Shown here: positions 1 to 11,519 of the stretch, one piece after another
How the letters are laid out: each line of letters starts with the position of its first letter
Position numbering within the stretch: the stretch's first letter is position 1
Source: Chloranthus sessilifolius
Lineage: Eukaryota > Streptophyta > Magnoliopsida > Chloranthales > Chloranthaceae
Assembly: GCA_021018995.1 (NCBI GenBank)
Contig: CM037587.1
Location: 59,742,104-59,806,103, forward strand
Direction: 5' to 3'
DNA length: 64,000 nt
Position numbers and translations under genes: made by a program
The notes under the pieces: model-generated
Database searches by the model: none
The model's input: only the letters and a program-made list of their open reading frames with translations
Told to the model about the DNA's origin: nothing

Positions 1-245
1 AAAGCTCTCTTTCTTCTTAGAATTGTCAGATCTGTAGCCAGATCTGGAGGTCTACTAAACACCTTTTAGATTTAGATCACTACTCCCTGTGGGACAAACT
101 CTTATTTATCAAAACTTGCTACAATGGACCATGTATCTTACAGGTCTAGGATATCTTAGATGTGCTGAATCCATCCTCTCTTTTACTTTATTTTTATTTT
201 GCTTTTATCATTACACAATAATCAGCACACTAAAATTCCCCAACA
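1..245 (+). mobile_element. 3' end of an Athila-like LTR (cut by window edge)
   Basis: This stretch aligns by eye with the last part of the solo LTR at 38064-40506 (compare 40254-40400): both share the blocks CAGATCTGTAGCCAGATCT, CCCTGTGGGACAAACTCTTA and AAAACTTGCTACAA in the same order. The probable LTR end is CCCCAACA at 245, matching the TGTT...AACA termini of its relatives. No primer-binding site follows, so it is a 3' LTR or a solo LTR. Its start lies outside the window, so its target duplication cannot be tested. Confidence 0.75.
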
Positions 246-607
246 CCGGCTGACTGGCTCAGCCGAGGTGTCCTAGTCCTAGTCTAATTTAGACTAATTG
301 CGTGCCCAGTTTGGTGCATACAATCCGATTAAGCGCATTACGCATAGTGCTTAATCGTGGAGTTTTGGCGGTCACAGGACTTAGAGACCAGGTCCGAAAC
401 AGACTAATTACGCGCCGATGATTGATCACTTAATCTATTGTGTGCGATGGTTAGGGCGCGGAATCAAGTCTAAGGGAGGGGGAGTTCGGTCTAAAGGGGA
501 CCAATTGCGCGCTGGTGGTGTGGTGCACAATCGAATTGCGTACGCGGTTCGGTGCGCGTAATTCGAGATTGTCCCAGGTCTGAGTCGTGTAAGAAGCACA
601 AGGCGAT

Positions 608-911
608 TGTTTCATCCTTTGTCTCAACTATATACTCTTGTTTTAGTATACGGTCTGTCATGGGATCTGAGCCACATAGTTATTGTTTCAGCCTGTGTTC
701 ATCCATATACTATTATTTCAGTACATGGCTCCCATATTAGGGTAAGGGGATCTGAGCTATAGAGCTATTGTTTCAGCCTGTGTTCAACCATATACTATTG
801 TTTCAGTATATGGTCCCCGTATTTGGGTCATGGGATCTGAGCCACAGAGCTATTGTTTCATCCTGTGTTCAGTCATATAGTATTGTTTCTGTACATGGTC
901 CCCACATTAGG
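608..911 (+). repeat. 85-bp tandem repeat, about 3.5 copies
   Basis: The phrase GGGATCTGAGCCACA recurs at 662, 747 and 832, exactly 85 bases apart. Each unit also contains TATTGTTTCAGCCTGTGTTC, an ATATACTATT block and a TGGTCCCCATATTAGGGT-like end. A partial, diverged unit precedes the first full copy from 608. Confidence 0.9.
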
Positions 912-1002
912 GTTTAAAAGCTTTTAGAGATGGTAATTCCTTTTCGAGAGTCAAGGGCTAGGTTAAAGCTTGATCGAACAGATCTGTATACTCCGAGAGG
1001 GC

Positions 1003-1012
1003 AAAATGGGGG
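1003..1012 (+). other. Candidate polypurine tract
   Basis: AAAATGGGGG lies immediately before TGTCTACA, the presumed LTR start. In LTR elements this tract primes plus-strand DNA synthesis. Confidence 0.55.
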
Positions 1013-1571
1013 TGTCTACAGAGCGGTTTTGGCCCGAGCCCAAAATAGCCTGGAGTTCCTGCTCGAGCGTACTCCTTCAGGTTGATACCCGCCCGAGCGG
1101 CTCAAATCACGCTCGAGCATACTTCCAAGATAAACTCTCAACTCACTCTTGAGCAATTTCTTCCCGAGTGTTTCAAGCCTATAGCTCCGCTCGAGCGGGG
1201 CGATTCACGCTCGAGCGTACCATGCAGAGTTGTTGTCTTTAACCGCACACATGGTTGTAGGATAGAACCATATGAAGTACTTAGCTCTATATAGAGTCTC
1301 TTTGTTTTGGATATTTGATTTGAGGTCATCTCTTTGTTTTTAGTGCAAGCTATCATATGGGATATTTGATTTGAAGTCTTTTGTCTCTATTTGCTGTGTA
1401 TTGAGATGTGCCTTTCCTTGTGTTGTAGTTCTTCTAACCATAATAGATCAACCAGTCACATTTTAGGGATCTTTGTACAATAGAATTTTCAGTCTATATA
1501 TCAAGAAAATTGTTCAAATCATATGAGAAATGTTACCATATTTGTACTTTTGTTCTGATTCATCTTAACAG
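1013..1571 (+). mobile_element. Gypsy-type LTR fragment with GCTCGAGC array
   Basis: It starts TGTCTACA after a purine tract. Between 1030 and 1225 it carries seven spaced copies of a GCTCGAGC-like palindrome (TGCTCGAGCG, CGCCCGAGCG, ACGCTCGAGC and variants). A TATA-like CTCTATATAGAG at 1285-1296 could be its promoter. The right end is uncertain: CTTAACA near 1571 is one candidate and no repeat partner exists in the window to confirm it. Confidence 0.5.
1285..1296 (+). promoter_or_regulatory. TATA-like box in LTR
   Basis: CTCTATATAGAG lies about 270 bases into the LTR, a plausible place for an LTR promoter. No transcript evidence. Confidence 0.35.
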
Positions 1572-3903
1572 CAATCATTAATACACTACGGATCAAAATT
1601 AGTATGGTACCCAAGACACTCCATAATGGGAGCTGTATCCATGCCCGATATTTATGTGTGCCATACTGATCCGGCAACGAAAAAGGCAAGAAGAAAGAGG
1701 AACAAGAAGATTAGAGGAAGGAAGAAGTGATGTGATTTGGTATTTTAAGAAGAGTGAATATGAACTGAAGGGCAGTAAAAAGAAGGGACTCGTACAAAGG
1801 TTGAAGATGGTTTATGAAGACTTCTCAAGGGGCTGGTGAGATGTTGTAAAAAGGCTGAATCATAGCCCAGAAAAGTGAGGAGAAGAAGATTGTTGAAGGC
1901 GTTGTTGAAGGTGCAAGAGGCCCATAAAACATAATCGAAAGGGACCCATTAACAGGCCCAATACGTTGCAAAAGAGTTACTGGCTACTGGTCATAAAAGG
2001 GCTTGCTAACAGGCCCTATAAATAATCTGAAATGGCTTTATTAAAACCCAAACATGCCCACATTACAGGCCCCGCCCCAAATTAATATATGAGGGGTGCC
2101 CTCACTTGACACTTTGAGTGCCATAAGTGCCACATAATGCTAAGTGTTCATGTGATTTCTTATGTGTTACATGGGGTCCAACTTTCGAGATTCCTTTAAG
2201 AAATTTGTTAATTTGTCAATTACTTTATTAAGACAATCCATCATTTTTTAAATACTTCAGTCCATGTGCGGCATTTATGATATATAAGACAATTCATCAG
2301 TCCACGTGCGTGCTAAAAAAAATATTTACTGCTATTTATGCCTTAGATGTTTTGTAGCTGAATAATTTTTTGGAAGACCAGACTAACAGTTGATGGTTAA
2401 TAGTCTTTTTTGGATACATATGTTTCTTGCTTGAGGCTGCGAGTTAAATTTTCTTTCTGGTTGAGGATTTTATGTTGTTTATCGCTGTCAGGGTGCATGT
2501 GGTAGCTGATTGATAGACTCATTTGAATGCTTATGCTTCTCTCCATCGTGAATTATCATCATCAGCTTAGAATCTCTATTGGTTCATATTCACTATGGGA
2601 ATAGTGGACATGGCATTCATCTCTGTTGTGGTCTTAGAGTATCCAGATAGCTTACAGAGTGATTCATCGGCTTATATTGTTGCAGCTTGTATGACTTGTC
2701 GAATTTTTAGTAGGTAATTTATGAGTGGCTTGTTGAATTTTTGAATATATGCCTTCTCTATGGCTTATAGAATTTTTGGTTTTTGTGCCTTGTAGAATCG
2801 TCCGCATCATCCCTGCCTTTTAAAAGGCAAAAAAAGGAACTAAGCGACTAATCAGAGCTCAAGTGCAAGAGTTGAATCCTAGCACTCTTGTCAAGTGATT
2901 ATTGTCCATATTACTACTGTAATTATTATTATTACCACTCCTTCATGGTCTCATTTTTGTAAAATCTTTCTCTTGTGTAGCAAAACAAAGAATCAAGTGG
3001 GCTCATCTCCCTCGAATTCAACATAAAGGAGATGGAGAGAACTACAGCAGAAAGGTGACAACAAGGGCTAAAGATGTTGATGAGGTAATGATTTGGAAAA
3101 TATGAGAATCTGCTTCTATTTCATACTCTATAGGGGAACCGATAAAAAAAAACTATCACAAATTTAATAAAAAAGTACATCACATGGAATCCTTTGAAAA
3201 CAACTTATATGCCATTTCAACTGTTTATTTGGACAGCAGTTCTCAGACACATATGTATTGAAAGCTAAACTATCAAGCTACCATTGTCGATAAGGCCTTG
3301 TGTAGCACCATGAAGCCTTTATTCTTAATGTTGTTGTGATTACCATTGTTGTATTACTACTAATGGTGATGATGGAATGTGCAGGAAAGGAAATACTAAT
3401 GTCGTCTTTCCATGTGATTCAGATGACTTGCAGTAGTAATGACTGCAAGTAATTTTTTAATTTTTTTTGCTTCCCTGATTAAGGGGAATTGGTTTTTTTA
3501 ATCCAACACCTTAGGTCATTAGTTGGTTAGGTTCTTCTAATCATGTAATGTTGAGTTAATTTTCTGCACAAGCCACTAAAGTTAGGGTGGAGTTACCCCA
3601 TTAGACAATGCAATAAATTCTTGAAAACTTATTGGTAGGGTTAAAATATTCATTACATTCAGTATTCTATGAATATGATTTACCAAGTTCCTTTAGCGGA
3701 AGTTTGGACAACCACTCCCTCAAAAAATAGATTCTCACGAACAATTGAAAAAAAGAAATCTTAGCTGTGATGATGCTATTCACATTTTAGTGTAAGAACT
3801 TCTACAACAAAATCTGCAATTGATGTTTTGTAGTAGTAAAAAGGATACTAAAAAAATGTGGATTGGCCCATTTAAATTATGGCGCTGATCTACATTTTGG
3901 ATT
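1572..3903. other. Unassigned DNA, no supported gene
   Basis: AT-rich, with no long open frame, no recognised transposon protein and no clear terminal repeats. Homopolymers and short direct repeats occur (for example TGTAGAATTTTT-like phrases near 2690-2800). The only coding hint is the short candidate exon at 2981-3084. It may be old intergenic DNA or the decayed remains of a host gene. The DNA continues at 7662 once the solo LTR at 3909-7656 is removed. Confidence 0.5.
2981..3084 (+). CDS. Possible isolated exon of an unrecognised gene
   Basis: A pyrimidine-rich stretch ending TCTTGTGTAG fits a plant splice acceptor at 2980, and GAG|GTAATG at 3084/3085 fits a donor. Between them, one frame (codons from 2983) is open for 34 codons, beginning KQRIKWAHLPRIQHK and ending TTRAKDVDE. 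The segment is somewhat less AT-rich than its flanks. I do not recognise the protein, and no neighbouring exon is evident, so this could be chance or a gene fragment. Confidence 0.2.
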
Positions 3904-5565
3904 TGACCTGTCACGATCCGAAATTCTATCCCATCCTGAAGGCCTAGAATTCCGAGTTATGACCCACACATATCCCGGATATGCTAAGCGGACATACACT
4001 TAATCAGAGTTCTCGCGCACATCTAATTCCACGAAATCCATGAAAGCTAACATACCATGGTGGAATATAAAGCAATCATAAATGCTGAATAAATCTGATA
4101 AAATGCGATAAAATACTATAAATCCACAAATAACATATAAATCAAATTGAAGACAAATCTGATAAAATGAAAGCATAGAATCAATGATAATGATATAAGG
4201 CAAAATCTAATACCGAGTCTACTAAATCAATATCCGGCGCTCGGATCAAAATCAACATTGTAGTCCTCCTGATAATCGGCAACGTCACCCCCCAAAGGCT
4301 CCTGATAATCAACGTCCACTGGGTCGACGTTCTCAGCACCAATCGAATCAGAGAAACTCACGTCCACACCGTCGGTATAATCACCTGCAACTGTTAATTT
4401 ATCATGGGATGAGCTTACTTAGTCACGTAAACTCAGTGGATACACCACCAATCCACCTATACTACTCAGGTGCATTGTGGGTGCATCAAGTGAGCGATAA
4501 CATAGTATATCAAAAGAATCATAACAAAATAATGAAATTAAGTGCATATTGTAAGCTCATATCCTAATCCTTAATGTGAGATCATGATCTAGACACTTAC
4601 ATCCTAACGTACCTTACCATATCTCATATCATATCATACCGTATTTTATTATTCTCGCACATACGTCTGTACGTCGCATGAGCGTAACTAACATACTCAT
4701 AAAATCCTAAATGACCTGTGCCAGAGTCGCTACTCGAGCTACCATGTGAGGGTCACCATAGTATCATACCACCATATCATAACGCCCTCCATATCATATC
4801 ATATCATACACCCCATTCAGTCACAGGGGCGGCCGGCGACTCATAACTCATAATGTCTCCTAGAGACATCCGTCTTGACTGAAAGATGTTGTTGCCCTTA
4901 CGGTGGCGACACAAGGAACGGTACGTACAGAGACTTAAGTTGCTAATCTTTTGCTGGCCTATACAGCGGTGTCTTATTATCGTAACATCTATTATCATAG
5001 TGACTCATATCTTATCCTACCAACTCATATTTTATCCTATCATATTAGAACTCGGGGTGATAGGGTCACCTTTTATGCCACCGTATACGAGGTTACACTG
5101 AATTCGCACTCACCCTACTCGTCATGGGGTCTGATACCACCATGAGTTGTAAGGCATGTGAATACGATGTATTTCCCGCTTCGATACCATCTCAGTGAAT
5201 CACCACACCCAAGCATAGGCATGATCTCATACACTCTCGCGTCATCTGACCTAACATGACCTTAACTCATATCATGATCAAAGTAAAGATACAGAATCAT
5301 CACACACACAAAAAGGTTTTCATTTAGATTATTGTTATATTTATTTACATAACACACCAGTAAATATAGAGTATGGGAGTAATTATGTGTTTTCGATAAC
5401 TCAAGGGTCAAAGTTTGATTTTCACGAGGTGTCGAAGTTCTAACATTTCGTGTTATCGAATAGGTCGTGTTGAAGCGATAAAAGTGATATTTAAAATATA
5501 TTATTATTTATTATTATAGAATATTTAAATTAAATATTATTATTTTAAAAATTAAGTGCATCACG

Positions 5566-5850
5566 ACCATCGATCGAAAAGTGCAAGTGATTAATGTGCA
5601 CTAAGTTTTTGGTCGTGCAACGGTGAGATTTTAGTGTGAATCAGGTCGTCAGTTCGGACAACAATCGACTGATCAGTTTTGGAAACAATCATTCAGTCTT
5701 AATTATATTATATAAAGTATTTATTTTGGGTACAAATCGATCGATCAATTTTTGGTAATCAATCGGTTAGATTTAAAGTGATTTGAGTACACTCTTATTC
5801 GATTCCGATCAGAATTGATCAATCGGACAATAGGGTCGATCGGGCGAAAA
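5566..5850 (-). repeat. GATCGATC-type motif array in the solo LTR
   Basis: Several copies of CGATCGA, GATCAATCGG and CGACTGATCAG lie within 285 bases. The motif is related to the CGATCGATCG array of the LTR at 58492-63112. Confidence 0.6.
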
Positions 5851-5856
5851 GAAAAA

Positions 5857-5915
5857 AAATATAATAATAATAATAACAATAATAAATAAATAAATAAATA
5901 AAATAAAAAAGAAAA
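5857..5915. repeat. AAT/AAAT microsatellite
   Basis: AT-only runs of AATAATAAT followed by AAATAAATAAAT. Confidence 0.9.
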
Positions 5916-6367
5916 CAAATAGATTCTGACAACGTTTATAAACCCAATCTTAGCAACGATTTATACTATTATAATAAGGTACTCAAGTGCCTTGTTTTAT
6001 ATATAATATAATATATAATATTTGGATAGTGTAAATTATATAGCTATGATAACCCACCACTTAAATGTATAAACTATCATTAAGGTGTTAGTGTACTTAA
6101 GTACCTTAATTATATACTAATATAACACTGTTATAATATAAATTACATTAACGCATCGCTGGAGTAATTGATATAAAATATAAGCTATGAACTGTTTTAA
6201 AGAGTAATTTAGAATTCATATGAATATAATAATCTAAACCATCGGTCTTCGTTGATATTTTAAGTACTTTAACAGATTGGTTGGTGGAATTAAAAGGAAA
6301 CAATAGGTTTGAGGCGAGGAGCCAATTGGTTGCTTCAGTCAAATTTGATTAATAAAATATTCTGTAC

Positions 6368-6369
<2 letters not shown>

Positions 6370-6413
<44 letters not shown>
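6370..6413. repeat. (TA)n microsatellite
   Basis: About 22 uninterrupted TA units inside the solo LTR. Confidence 0.95.
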
Positions 6414-6416
<3 letters not shown>

Positions 6417-7119
6417 GTTTTATTAGGAAGTAAATATAAAAATATAATAGCATTATATTAAAAGTTATATAATAGATTTTATTAATATAACATAAAAGTA
6501 ATTAATTACTTTTGTCTCATATAAAAGTATAATGATATTATATTAAAAGTTATCTAAAGTTTTAATAATTTAATATTACCAACCCGTTTTGCATCATTTA
6601 AATATAACCCCATAATTCCACATGTGTCCATTAGGCAGGCATGCACTCAAGTGCCGTGCGGGGTCGAGTTGGTGAACAAGCCTCCTCATTCCATTAACTG
6701 GGAGTTGAATAGTAAGAAAAATTATACTTTGGGTTTTTCGTTTAGGGACATTCATGGGTTGGGTCCGGGTAGGAGTGTTTACCGGTTGGGCCCGAGTCAT
6801 GGGTTCCCCAAGCCCAACCTATTAATATATTGAGTCTGAATTCTAGACCCGACCCGACCCGTTCTAAAATCAGGTCTGATTTGGGTGTGGTGTGCCTAAA
6901 ACTACATGCTTATATCTCATCTAAAATAGAGAAAGAAAATTTTAGTTCTATCTTAGATTGGGGTTCCTGAAACTAACTAATGAAATAATTAAAATTTAGC
7001 AAGATTCCTTGATTTTAATAAAAGTTGTTGTGTCAAGAATCCTAATTTACCAAGTATTCTCTACGATCAGGTAAATTTCTTAACTCACTCTCAATTAGAA
7101 GAAAGATAAATTGTGTATA

Positions 7120-7123
<4 letters not shown>

Positions 7124-7173
<50 letters not shown>
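7124..7173. repeat. (TA)n microsatellite, second tract
   Basis: About 24 uninterrupted TA units, 750 bases from the first tract and in the same solo LTR. Confidence 0.95.
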
Positions 7174-7180
<7 letters not shown>

Positions 7181-7661
7181 AATATGGTTCATTTATCTAG
7201 TCCGTCAATACGCGATCGAACGTACCCTATGCGACGGGATCTGAAAAGTATGAGATGGATGAATGGGTACCCACCTCTTGAAGCGTAATCTGCGGATCGA
7301 TGGCGGTTAGGACGATAGAGACGGCGAAAAGAGATTTGGGTGTTTTTAGAAAAGGGTAGATATAGAAGAAGATTGAGTGACGGCTAGGGTTAGGGTTTTC
7401 CGTAACTTTCTTATTTATAATATATGAGCATTAATTCGTTTAAGACCTCTTGTCTATAACTAAAGACTTTCAACCACTAGGCCACCACACAACTTATGTC
7501 AAATAAAGATAATTTCAAATATAAAACCTTTTGAAAAATCAAAATGTGTATTTTTCTCAACTAGGGTAGGTTACGGTGTGGAGCACTAACACCATGCTTG
7601 GTGCAAAGCACCATTTAATACCAATAAAAGAAAGTCAAAAATTCCGAGTCGTTACATGACC

Positions 7662-8083
7662 AAACTGGGTACTTAAGTTACTAGATTCGTGATTTATACC
7701 ATGTCATGAATGTTTTATTGTTATGCCATTTCTTCCCTATTACTAGCTGTTGTTCTTCGGATATAATGTTTTATTGTTATGCCATTTCTTCCCTATTACT
7801 AGATGTTGTTCTTCGGATATTGTCCACAAGGCTATAAAAGGAAACCAAAAGGCCTATTACCATGTTTATAAGAGGATGTGAGAGAAAATCTACGAACCCA
7901 TCACCTATTGACCATTTATTGAATGCTTTCGTCATGTCCTTACCCTTTCTTCCATTCATTTGTCCTTGCACTTTATTCCATCCTTGTCCTTGCTATTATA
8001 TCTGTGGCTGGTGGATTCCCTTATGGCCAATTAGAAATAACAAAAACAGAACTTTTTCAGAGTTCAACTATAGGCATGTTGAA
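7662..8083. other. Unassigned DNA between two LTR insertions
   Basis: This continues the DNA left of 3904. It contains a 56-bp tandem duplication and, on both strands, open frames of 60 to 100 codons that match nothing I know. I do not call a gene. Confidence 0.5.
7709..7820 (+). repeat. 56-bp tandem duplication
   Basis: The block starting TGTTTTATTGTTATGCCATT at 7711 recurs at 7767 and both copies end with TGTTGTTCTTCGGATAT. Only about two bases differ between the copies. Confidence 0.9.
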
Positions 8084-9330
8084 TGTGACACTCCGAATTT
8101 TTTTCAATACTATTTTTTTTTTTTTTTACAACTCGAAAAAATCCATACCGTCGGATCGTAGATCACGCTCCATTACAGAAATAGAGTATTACAAAACTAG
8201 AAATAAATAGGCAGCTATTACAAAAAATAATACTAAAAGTAATATCCATAGCTGGAATAGAGAATCTATTCTTAAATAATACACAGTCCAACAACCTAAA
8301 CTAATAGTGGTGTACAAGAGGAGAAAATATAGTTCTAATGTCTACAATGTTCCATAATTATACCAAAACTTGAGATGAACACGAAAGCTTCTGAGTTAAA
8401 ATCCAACGAAATCTCCAAGTCCCGTTTACAGCTTGTACCTGTGACATATAGTCGAGGGGTGAGCTTTATCCAAGCTCAATAGAGAAAAATAATACCAATA
8501 TACATCTTGTCATGCAAGAACACAGATTTGATTGATTTAAACCCAATCGGCAAAATCAACTTCAATTTCATTTTTCAGTACAAGAGAAAATCAAATTCGA
8601 GGCAAAATCAAATTATAGAAAAACATCATCCCGTATTTCACAGTCGAGTTTCGATCAAAACATTATTATGTATTTCAAAGATCAACGTGTACATACGAAA
8701 TTCTCAAGTTCTAGTTCACTTGGACACAGATTCAGTCAGTATTCATTTTACTTTCATTTCAGTCAGTATCTTTCGTATACAATGTAACCCGACGTGTCGG
8801 TCCAGTATCGATTTCCAGTGTCAAATGCCATGTCAGTCAGTACAGTATACAATACATGATGTATGGTTTAACCCGCCGTACCAGTCCAGTAATGCAGTAT
8901 GCAGTGCAATGTGTACGGTTTAACCCGTCGTACCGGTACAGTAATGCAGTATGCTTAATGTCCAGTATTAAGTGTCTAGTATTCAGTGTTCAAATGATTC
9001 ATGTTTCAGTCCAATTTCACATACTTATTCACAGTTCAAATTTCTATTTACATTCAAGACACGAGGTTTCATATATACAAAACATGCTTCGGATTTCAAG
9101 TTCAATTTCGGAGTCTTAATTAGATCTTCATGTTCAAATGCCACATTCCGGTTCATATTCTTATACAAACTTACGCTCTTAGATTCTTATTGGAAATCGA
9201 TTTCAAAAACAAGGTTCACTTCTAGTTTTCAGGTCTATCATCCATCGCCAAAATCACGTTTTCATGTACGAAATTCAAATCAGAAGTCATGGTTCATATG
9301 CTGAACTCAAATCACAAAATCACATTTCAT
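8084..9330 (-). mobile_element. Chromovirus LTR fragment (3' part)
   Basis: It begins on the plus strand with TGTGACACTCCGAATTTTTT, the mirror of a minus-strand LTR end, and contains at 8437-8465 the block CCTGTGACATATAGTCGAGG followed by a GAGCT...AGCTC stem, shared with the LTRs at 12668, 20978 and 58492. Repeated GTACGGTTTAACCCG phrases occur at 8780-8945. It is cut at 9330 by the CACTA end. The candidate left target site TTGAA (8079-8083) has no visible partner. Confidence 0.65.
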
Positions 9331-9784
9331 CACTACAAAAAAATGAACTTTTAACGGCACACTTTTTGAGGCATTTGACAAAAAATGCCGCGAAAAATAT
9401 TTATTAGCATCATTTTATGATAAAGCGTCGCAAAATATGTGAAATAGTTAGATCCCGCCTAATATTGGCGCTTGTTTCCCAAACAATTTGCGGCATATCA
9501 CTCTCTATCTAAATACATATAAACACGGAATATATTCCCTCATAAAACCCCTCACTCTTTCTCTCTCGACCCGACGCCAAACGCGGGATATATTTCCCAC
9601 TGACGCCAAATGCATGATATATTCCCTCATAAAACCCCTCACTCTTTCTCTCTCCATCGACGACAGACACAAAGACCCTATTTCCCACCCAAACCCACTC
9701 TCTCTCTCTCCAAAACCACACTCTCTCTTTCTCCACCGAAACCCTATTTCCCACCCAAACCCTTCTCTCCATCGATCCATTGGC

Positions 9785-10035
9785 GCTGCATGCAATCAGA
9801 TTCCATAGTTCCTTTACTGTTGTTCGCGATCTGATTCCAATGATCAATTGCTGCTGTTCCAGATCGGATTCCTTCGTTTCATTGTTGCTGTTCGAGATCG
9901 GATTCCATCGCTTCATTGTCGCTGTTCGAGATCGGATTCCATCTTTCCATTGCCACTGTTCGATATCAGATTCCATCATTCCATTTCCGCTGTTCGAAAT
10001 CAGACTCCATCCATCAATTGCCGTTGTTCGAAAAG
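9785..10035 (+). repeat. 34-bp minisatellite, about seven copies
   Basis: The core AGATCGGATTCCATC-like phrase recurs at 9793, 9827, 9861, 9895, 9929, 9963 and 9997, exactly every 34 bases, with spacers like CATTGTCGCTGTTCG. Copies differ by a few bases each. Confidence 0.92.
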
Positions 10036-10055
10036 GATTGCCGCTGAATCAAAAC

Positions 10056-10158
10056 ATCAAAGGTAGATTGTCGATCTCGGAACACCGTGCAGACATCTCG
10101 GAACGTCGTGCGTAGATCTCGGAATGATGGAATCTGATATCGACAATCTACCTTTGAT
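10056..10158. repeat. 20-bp inverted repeat (foldback)
   Basis: ATCAAAGGTAGATTGTCGAT at 10056-10075 is the perfect reverse complement of 10139-10158. Outside the arm, the right side also contains an inverted copy of a minisatellite unit (ATATCAGATTCCATCATTCC on the minus strand, identical to 9963-9982). Confidence 0.9.
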
Positions 10159-10683
10159 ATATTAAATACGCCTGACAACAAATCCCCAGAAATACTCAGG
10201 TGTATATAATATATACGCCCAGCCAAAATCCCCAGATTTAAGCCTGGCGTATATAATACATAGTCCCAGCCAAATCTGCTAGTTTTGGTCAGGCATATAT
10301 AATACATACGCGCAGTATAAACTGGGTTCAGGCAGCCCGATCTGAGGCCCAATCAACCACCCAAGTTCCCTGATTAGCGGTATTAGTGCCCACAGTAGCC
10401 TCCCGCATTCTCTAACGCCCAATATGCCCCCGCCCAGTCAAAAGAAGGCGACTTCTCATTGATTTGCTCCGAGGGATTGGGTCGTTTGCATGGATTCCCT
10501 CACCTTCAATAGAACAAAAGGGTTCCCTTTTGCTTCTTCCGAAGTGTGTCGGATCCCGCCGTGAGACCTACTAAAGGTGCATATATCACCCGAGACGGGA
10601 GTTTTTCTATGGCACCAGATCATCATTCATTTAAATAGGGGAGATAATTTTCGTTTGAAATTTTTTTAAAAATATATATATAG
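10159..10683 (+). mobile_element. Leader of Tat-like copy A, 5' truncated
   Basis: It aligns with the E2 leader at about 42206-42790: shared phrases include GGTCAGGC/GGCGCATGTAATAC hairpins, CAAAAGAAGGCGACTTCT versus CAAAAGAGGGTAACTTCT, and GAGGGATTGGGTCGTTTGC versus GGGGGATCGGGTTGCTTGT. The 5' LTR, primer site and first part of the leader are missing. The left junction lies at the end of the foldback repeat. Confidence 0.75.
10164..10330 (+). repeat. GGCGTATATAATACAT hairpin array (copy A leader)
   Basis: Four decayed copies of the Tat family palindrome (ideal form GGCGCATGTAATACATGCGCC). Equivalent arrays lie in the E2 leader, the LTRs and the 3' regions. Confidence 0.75.
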
Positions 10684-11519
10684 ATGTATTTGTCTACTGA
10701 GACCTCAAACCCAACCTGTAGAAATAGAACTAGGAAGGTATACAACCCTTACCCAAGACATCGATACTACACTCGTCAGCAGATCATGTCGAGCGCCGAT
10801 ACATCCCCACCATCATCCCCATCCCATTCCCATATAGGAGAAGACCCGATCTCCAACACCTTCACCCAAACCCAGTTCGATGTCACGGGTCCATTTGGGG
10901 CACCCGCGTTCGCATCCACCCCATCCCCCGCCCTTACATTTTCCCAACATACCCCCATCTCATCCCCTATTGAAACCCCTCATTTTCCAACCGACCCATA
11001 CATCCCCATCTCCCATCCATCCACCCTTACCGCACCGCCCTACTCCCAAAGACCCCATCGAGAGCCCCATCCCCTGCCTACCTCCCACGTCCCATCCACC
11101 TCATCATCCATGCCCCCTACATCCTATATCCCATCCACCTCATCTCACATGCCTTCCACATCACATGGCCCATCCACATCCCAGCATACCCCCCTATTTA
11201 CCCAGGTCATGCCCAACTTTTCCCAGGATATGACCAGTAACCCACCATCTTCCATAGCCATACATCCATACCCCCCATACCCGGGTCATGCCCAATTTCA
11301 CCCAACCACCTCCGTCCTTGAATGGGCCATCACCCTCCAATCTCACACCTGAATCCATGCCCTCAATGGAGGACATGAGAATGATGTATGCCCTGTGGGC
11401 TACCTCTCGGAGCCCTACATTCCAAACCCCACATCTAGGTCTCCAAAACCTCCATACCCCATTCCCCCATGAACATGCCCAACCACCCATCATTCATACC
11501 ATCCAAGATCCCCCACCTC

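Larger units (their letters stand above)
246..1012 (+). mobile_element. 3' internal region of a degraded gypsy element, ending in a polypurine tract
   Basis: No coding frame is supported. From 246 to about 560 the DNA holds repeated AATTGCGCG/TTAATCG-type motifs, then an 85-bp tandem repeat, then a purine-rich run AAAATGGGGG at 1003-1012 directly before TGTCTACA. A purine tract abutting TG is the usual border between an internal region and a 3' LTR. The left border with the Athila-like LTR at 245 is probably an insertion junction. Lineage is uncertain; Tat-like is a guess from the tract and LTR start. Confidence 0.5.
3909..7656 (-). mobile_element. Solo LTR of a chromovirus-like element
   Basis: On the minus strand it begins TGTAACGACTCGG and ends GGATCGTGACA, the typical ends of Tekay/Del-type LTRs. 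It is flanked by a perfect 5-bp duplication, TGACC at 3904-3908 and 7657-7661, which fixes both borders. No gag-pol lies inside, so it is a solo LTR left by LTR-LTR recombination. At 3748 bp it is long and may hold smaller insertions, such as the GC-richer stretch at about 6594-6890. Near 4415-4440 is a divergent form of the stem-loop block seen in the other chromovirus LTRs. Confidence 0.88.
9331..10158 (+). mobile_element. CACTA transposon end with minisatellite and foldback
   Basis: CACTACAAAAAAATGAAC at 9331 is a canonical plant CACTA terminus, preceded by CAT (possible 3-bp target duplication). The next 120 bases contain subterminal copies of AACGGCAC, GAGGCATT, AAATGCCGC and GCGTCGC, as expected for this superfamily. 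Then come a duplicated block of CCCTCATAAAACCCCTCACT (near 9536 and 9622), a 34-bp minisatellite and an inverted repeat. The opposite CACTA end (TTTTGTAGTG) is not found, so the element is truncated where Tat-like copy A begins. No transposase is visible. Confidence 0.7.

Noticed and set aside
1285-1296. Promoter of a host gene
   Set aside because: It sits inside an LTR-like unit and no coding sequence follows.
7777-8210. Frames of 60-100 codons on both strands
   Set aside because: Overlap each other and the 56-bp duplication, show no known motif, and lie in AT-rich intergenic DNA.
9505-9979. Overlapping frames on both strands in the CACTA region
   Set aside because: Result of the minisatellite and CT-rich repeats lacking stops; no protein similarity recognised.
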